Origin: Duncaniella muricolitica
GTDB lineage: Bacteria; Bacteroidota; Bacteroidia; Bacteroidales; Muribaculaceae
Length of the DNA stretch: 64,000 bases
NCBI GenBank assembly: GCA_025808375.1
Contig: CP061009.1
Coordinates: forward strand, 2,666,001-2,730,000
Direction of reading: 5' to 3'
This document shows, piece after piece, positions 60,380 to 64,000 of the stretch. Within the stretch, counting starts at the first letter, position 1, and the number at the start of each line of letters is the position of its first letter. The position numbers were made by a program, and so were the translations under genes. Under the pieces are notes generated by a model that was not told where the DNA came from, ran no database searches, and saw only the letters and a list, made by a program, of their open reading frames with translations.

Positions 60380-61264
60380 TTACGGCTTAATCTTGTTTTG
60401 ATACATATTTCTAAATTCGGTAGGTGAGCAACACTTCTTTTGTCTGAAACACCGACAAAAATGACTGACGTTGTTAAAACCGCACTCATAACATATCTCC
60501 GAGACCGACATCTTAGTATCCACCAGCTTACGCGTAGCGACGCCAAGCCGCATATTAGTGATGTAATCGCTCACCGAGTAACCTGTGTGCAACTTGAAAA
60601 AGCGCGAAAACGACGACTCTGTCATCCCGGCCAGAGCTGCCAGATCCACAAGCCTGATTTTTTCCATCACATGCTCACGTATATAGTTCTGCACCTTGGT
60701 TATGCGGCGTGAATCGCTTGTAGCATACATGCTTGAAAACGTCGAGCTCGACAATATCGTATAATCCTTGCTCTCCGACAGCATCCTGACAAGACGGTGA
60801 ATCGCATACATTTTCTCAAAACTATCCTTTATCTTCGGCAATTCATCCAACGCATGAAAAGCCCTCAGCACGGTCTCGGTGCCGAAAGCTATGCCATTGG
60901 CACTGAGTTTGAGCAGACGCACCATTGAATTGAGCTTATTGTCAATAAGATAATCCTCTACGAAAAAATGAGGCGAAAACTGTATGGTAATCTCTCGCAT
61001 ATCGCCCGACTGACAATTGTGCTGCTCCCATCCATGCTCGATGCCGTGGCCTACAAACACCAGATCAAAATCATCAAGCTCGACAATCGAGTCGCCTACT
61101 ATGCGTCGCGCACCCTTGCATCCATACAAAAAATTGATTTCATATGCATCGTGACGATGTACAGGATAATCAAAAGAATATTTCTTACGCTCTACAATAT
61201 AGTAACCATACTTTTCCTGCACAGGAGCTATTTCAGTAATGATTTCCGAATTAATTTTTCTCAT
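60380..61264 (-). CDS. AraC-family transcriptional regulator
   Basis: 294 residues from the ATG at 61264 (MRKINSEIITEIAPVQ); the longer frame starts upstream of its promoter. An N-terminal cupin-like sensing domain (about 15-165, containing HRHDAYEINFLYGCKG) precedes two helix-turn-helix units: VRLVDLAALAGMTESSFSRF-type in the first, and SVSEICYECGFNNVSHFCRC in the second. It likely binds a sugar and controls the divergent GH5 gene; a perfect 14-bp inverted repeat lies just before that gene's promoter. The cupin His cluster is typical of sugar-responsive members. Confidence 0.92.
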   Translation of the reverse strand: MRKINSEIITEIAPVQEKYGYYIVERKKYSFDYPVHRHDAYEINFLYGCKGARRIVGDSIVELDDFDLVFVGHGIEHGWEQHNCQSGDMREITIQFSPHFFVEDYLIDNKLNSMVRLLKLSANGIAFGTETVLRAFHALDELPKIKDSFEKMYAIHRLVRMLSESKDYTILSSSTFSSMYATSDSRRITKVQNYIREHVMEKIRLVDLAALAGMTESSFSRFFKLHTGYSVSDYITNMRLGVATRKLVDTKMSVSEICYECGFNNVSHFCRCFRQKKCCSPTEFRNMYQNKIKP

Positions 61265-61295
61265 ATTGCAACGTCCTGGATTTTCATTTTTTGTG

Positions 61296-61303
61296 CAAAT
61301 ATA
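61296..61303 (-). promoter_or_regulatory. Promoter -7 element of the AraC gene
   Basis: CAAATATA on the + strand is TATATTTG on the - strand, 31 bases upstream of the ATG at 61264. Confidence 0.5.
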
Positions 61304-61503
61304 TACAAAAAAAATAATTCGCCATAAATCATGCTTGACCATTTAACACATTTCATCCTTCCGCAAGTCCCTGATATAACTACATTATTACATTTTTAAG
61401 CTACTATACGGAACACTCATTAAACCACAGTTTTTACCCCTCCCCATTAATACACTAAGTATCAATCTATTACACTCAACACTCCACAAGAAAGCATTCC
61501 ATA

Positions 61504-61570
61504 ATGTTCTGATTTTATCTATTTTTTGCATCAAAAACAGTTGTAACAACAATGGTTAAAATCAGAACAT
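61504..61570. promoter_or_regulatory. Probable AraC-type operator: perfect 14-bp inverted repeat
   Basis: ATGTTCTGATTTTA (61504-61517) and its exact complement (61557-61570) are separated by 39 bases. The right arm ends 20 bases before the -7 element at 61591, so it covers the -33 position, the place where an activator would contact RNA polymerase. The rest of the 416-base gap between the AraC and GH5 genes shows nothing else I recognise. Confidence 0.65.
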
Positions 61571-61590
61571 ACATCCCGATTATTTAGTCA

Positions 61591-61598
61591 TAACTTTG
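61591..61598 (+). promoter_or_regulatory. Promoter -7 element of the GH5 gene
   Basis: TAACTTTG; the -33 position (ACAT) is poor, as expected for an activator-dependent promoter. It predicts a leader of about 75 bases. Confidence 0.6.
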
Positions 61599-61680
61599 CG
61601 ATGTCACAACTGGAGACGTTTTTTCTCTCTCATATCCTATTGCTATCTATCATAATATAACCGAAATAACAATCAATCAC

Positions 61681-62802
61681 ATGAAAGTAATCCTACAGAT
61701 TCTAATACTTCTCTTACCATTGATGGCCTCGGCACAATATGAAGGCTCGTTTAAAGTATCAGGTACCCGACTGCTTGATGCCAATGGCAATAACTTTGTA
61801 ATGCGCGGGGCCAACTATTCATGGTGCTGGCAAAAAGGCAAAGAAAACTCCGTAATCCCGGCAGCCAAGCGTATCGGATGTAACACGCTCCGTATCCAAC
61901 TCGGCACCGGCCGACGCTTTTCACGTCCTTCGGTCAGAGAACTTAAAAAACTCATCACTCTCTGTGAGGAAAACCATCTGATAGCAGTATTCAACACTCA
62001 TGACGCGACAGGAAGTAACGAATATTCCGACCTCGAGGAAGCCGCACGCTTCTGGGTGGATATGAAAGACCTGCTTAACGCCCACACGGCAACAACAATC
62101 GTCAACATAGCCAACGAATGGTTTGGCGCGTCAGGCAACTCGGCAGCATGGGCCGACGGTTACAAACAGGCCATAAAAATCATCCGTGACGGAGGCATAC
62201 GCAACACTCTGATAATTGATGCAGCAGGCTGGGGCCAATGGCCTCAAAGCATATTTGAACGAGCGTCGGAAGTAGCCTCAGCCGACCCGTTGCAGAATGT
62301 TGTCTTCGCGATACATATGTATGACGTTGCAGGAAAAAACACTTCGACTGTCAAGAAAAACATCGACAACGCTCTGGCCACAGGTTACCCGGTAATAATC
62401 GGGGAGTTTGCCTACAGACACGGAGGCCGCTATGTCGAATGGCAAAGCATACTCGACTACACCGCACAGACTCAAGTGGGCTATCTCGTATGGTCATGGA
62501 CCGGCAACAGCGGCGGTGTGGAGGACTGCGATATGTTTGGAAGCTATGACGACTCGATATACAAACCTAACGGGACCAATACCGTGCTCGGCCGAAACGG
62601 CATCCGCGAAACTTCCGTAGAGTGCTCGATATATGGCTCATCCGGCATCCGGGACATAAGGCCCAACGACACTCGGGAGATAGATTACACACAACCTTAT
62701 CAGATATTTGACATAACGGGTCGCCGTGTCAGCGATATGACCAACCCCGGCATATACATACTGCGGCAAGGCTCTACAGTAAAGAAAATCCTCAACCACT
62801 AA
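61681..62802 (+). CDS. GH5 endoglycanase (mannanase/cellulase type) with C-terminal sorting-like domain
   Basis: 373 residues. The signal peptide ends near ASAQ. The GH5 barrel (about 25-310) has the acid/base E146 in NIANEWFG and the nucleophile E242 in VIIGEFAY, with HMYD and WSWTGN in the expected places. It should cut internal beta-1,4 bonds, probably in mannan; the RGANYSW start is found in mannanases. The last ~45 residues (from YQIFDITGRRVSDM to KKILNH) resemble the type IX secretion C-terminal domain or its relatives. It is divergent from the AraC gene, and a putative carbohydrate-binding protein gene follows 21 bases later. Confidence 0.87.
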   Translation: MKVILQILILLLPLMASAQYEGSFKVSGTRLLDANGNNFVMRGANYSWCWQKGKENSVIPAAKRIGCNTLRIQLGTGRRFSRPSVRELKKLITLCEENHLIAVFNTHDATGSNEYSDLEEAARFWVDMKDLLNAHTATTIVNIANEWFGASGNSAAWADGYKQAIKIIRDGGIRNTLIIDAAGWGQWPQSIFERASEVASADPLQNVVFAIHMYDVAGKNTSTVKKNIDNALATGYPVIIGEFAYRHGGRYVEWQSILDYTAQTQVGYLVWSWTGNSGGVEDCDMFGSYDDSIYKPNGTNTVLGRNGIRETSVECSIYGSSGIRDIRPNDTREIDYTQPYQIFDITGRRVSDMTNPGIYILRQGSTVKKILNH

Positions 62803-62823
62803 CTACTTAAAAATTATAGAACT

Positions 62824-64000
62824 ATGAGAAAGATTTTAGTATGCCTGGCGACCGGCCTGATGGCCTTGGGCTCATCGGCCGCCGAACTTGACATCCTGCC
62901 TCTCTACACATCCGAGCTCTGCTGGAGCGTAGCGGCAATGAGCGGCAACACCGCCTCCTGGACCGAAGGCTGGGGCGGCATAGTATTCAACCTTGACAAC
63001 AAGGACTACTCCGAATACAACTACATCGTGATGGACTTCGAGTAACCCACCCCGGCCAAATTCAAACTCGAAGCCTATTACTCCGATGAATCAAATGCTT
63101 CGAGCAATTGCGAGGCCGATGCCACATCCACCCGGATCGTGCTCCGACTTGACAACAGCAAAAAAGATGAAATCACCAAAATTGCGCTCATGTCGGCAAA
63201 GCCAGGCTCGGCCAATATCACAAAGGCTGTACTGGTCGACGAACTCGATATTGATCCTGTGCTTTTTGAAGGAAGCACAGCCGTGCCCGACATGAAAAAA
63301 GTATATTTCAAACTCGGTGCCGAAAAATTTCTCGGACTGACAAAAGGCCAGACTCTGACCATACATTTCACCACCGGCACCATTCAGCAATACGCATCGG
63401 TCGACATCTACTCCAACAATACCAAACTCAAATGTCAGGACGGACGTACCAATGTCAAGAAGGACGGACAGTTTGCTCTCACTACCACGGTAACCTCAAC
63501 AGTGATTAATGATGACAATGACATCGCGAGCCTGCAGAGCTACGGACTACAGCTCAAAGGCCGCAACGTTACAATAACCAAAGTCACACTCACCGACGGA
63601 GGCACCACTCCTGAAACACCCGAGAAGCCCGAGAAGCCCGACACCCCCAACATCCCGGGAGATGGTGTGCTGTGGAGCGGTAGCACCTCGACCGGTAGCT
63701 GGAAAAACGATATTACGGTAGACGCTCCTAAATTTTCGGCTATCAAAGCCGGCGACAAAATCGCAATATATCTCAACGTCGAGTCTGGCAAAGACTACGG
63801 CAACATTGAGCTTGATGACCAGAAGTATACCAAACTTGACACCGACGGTTCTTCGGCCGACCTCGACAGCTATGGATGCATACAGGCCGACGTGACTAAA
63901 GTGACCTATGAAATCGGGGCTGCAGACGTGGCTCTGCTCAAATCAAACGGTCTCAGAATTAAAGGCGCAAACATCACTGTTACAAAGGTAGAGCTTATCG
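62824..64000 (+). pseudogene. Putative secreted carbohydrate-binding protein interrupted by an in-frame stop, partial at window end
   Basis: The frame starts with a signal peptide (MRKILVCLATGLMALGSSA) and runs 73 codons to a TAA at 63043-63045 inside IVMDFE-stop-PTPAKFKLEAYY. Reading past it, the same frame stays open to the window end, about 318 further codons with Bacteroidales-like composition. Two similar beta-rich modules (about 63050-63600 and 63660-64000) end in related stretches, YGLQLKGRNVTITKVTLT and NGLRIKGANITVTKVEL, joined by a Pro-Glu-Lys linker (PEKPEKPDTP). A single GAA-to-TAA change would explain the break. It probably bound the polysaccharide cut by the GH5 enzyme. The module family is not recognised with certainty. 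Confidence 0.75.

Noticed and set aside
60380..61264. Longer start of the AraC regulator at 61342
   Set aside because: It lies upstream of the gene's likely promoter element (61296-61303) and adds a hydrophobic leader unlike the family.

Overview
The window looks like chromosomal DNA from a member of the Bacteroidales. The promoters carry the Bacteroidetes -7 element TAnnTTTG, several with a -33 TTTG about 20 bases upstream. The gene families point the same way: an UpxY-type NusG paralogue, DUF5686, DUF4827, DUF3098 and TIGR02757 proteins, a lipoprotein TamA-like protein (TamL type), a eukaryote-like branching enzyme and a meso-diaminopimelate dehydrogenase. The high GC content of the genes and the mix of glycan enzymes would fit Muribaculaceae or a neighbouring family, but that is inference and not proven here. 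No rRNA, tRNA, CRISPR array, insertion sequence or prophage was seen.

Region 1 (1-5.1 kb) is the start of a capsule or surface-polysaccharide locus running leftward: UpxY antiterminator, small HAD protein, flippase, iron-sulfur protein. Between it and a tyrosine recombinase gene lies about 760 bp of non-coding DNA. It holds two tandem candidate invertible segments (3299-3518 and 3622-3829). Each is bounded by inverted 19-bp sites with near-identical arms but a different 5-bp spacer, and each holds a TAnnTTTG promoter element. This is the most interesting structure in the window: a probable double on/off DNA switch for capsule expression.

Region 2 (5.2-29.2 kb) mixes metabolism, envelope and glycan genes: an acyl-CoA ligase, a GH43 enzyme, a CE12 esterase with a vestigial second module, a CYTH protein, a DUF5686 outer-membrane protein with a glycosyltransferase, a SurA-like isomerase, guaB, an L,D-transpeptidase, TIGR02757, a TlpA-like lipoprotein and a glycogen branching enzyme. 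It ends with a leftward cluster of coiled-coil membrane protein, MgtC-like protein, KefB-like antiporter and probable pseudokinase. Many genes end in long, perfect hairpins. The largest is a 56-bp perfect inverted repeat filling the gap at 19811-19974.

Region 3 (29.3-44.5 kb) runs rightward: a TamL-like assembly factor, a HAD phosphatase, a sensor-kinase-like protein whose phospho-acceptor histidine is replaced by tyrosine, a membrane-bound HTH regulator, a TonB-dependent receptor, nrnA, a DUF4827 lipoprotein, glmM, and the glutamate-dependent acid-resistance pair gadB/gadC.

Region 4 (44.5-51.8 kb) is a leftward core block: ftsX, DUF3098, uppP, truB, queA, an IMPACT-family protein, rsfS and ftsH. 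Region 5 (51.9-60.3 kb) runs rightward: GH31 glucosidase, pta-ackA, diaminopimelate dehydrogenase, cdsA and a GH13 lipoprotein. Region 6 (60.4-64 kb) is a small polysaccharide-use locus: an AraC regulator divergent from a GH5 endoglycanase, with a perfect 14-bp inverted repeat as probable operator, followed by a putative carbohydrate-binding surface protein interrupted by one in-frame stop codon.
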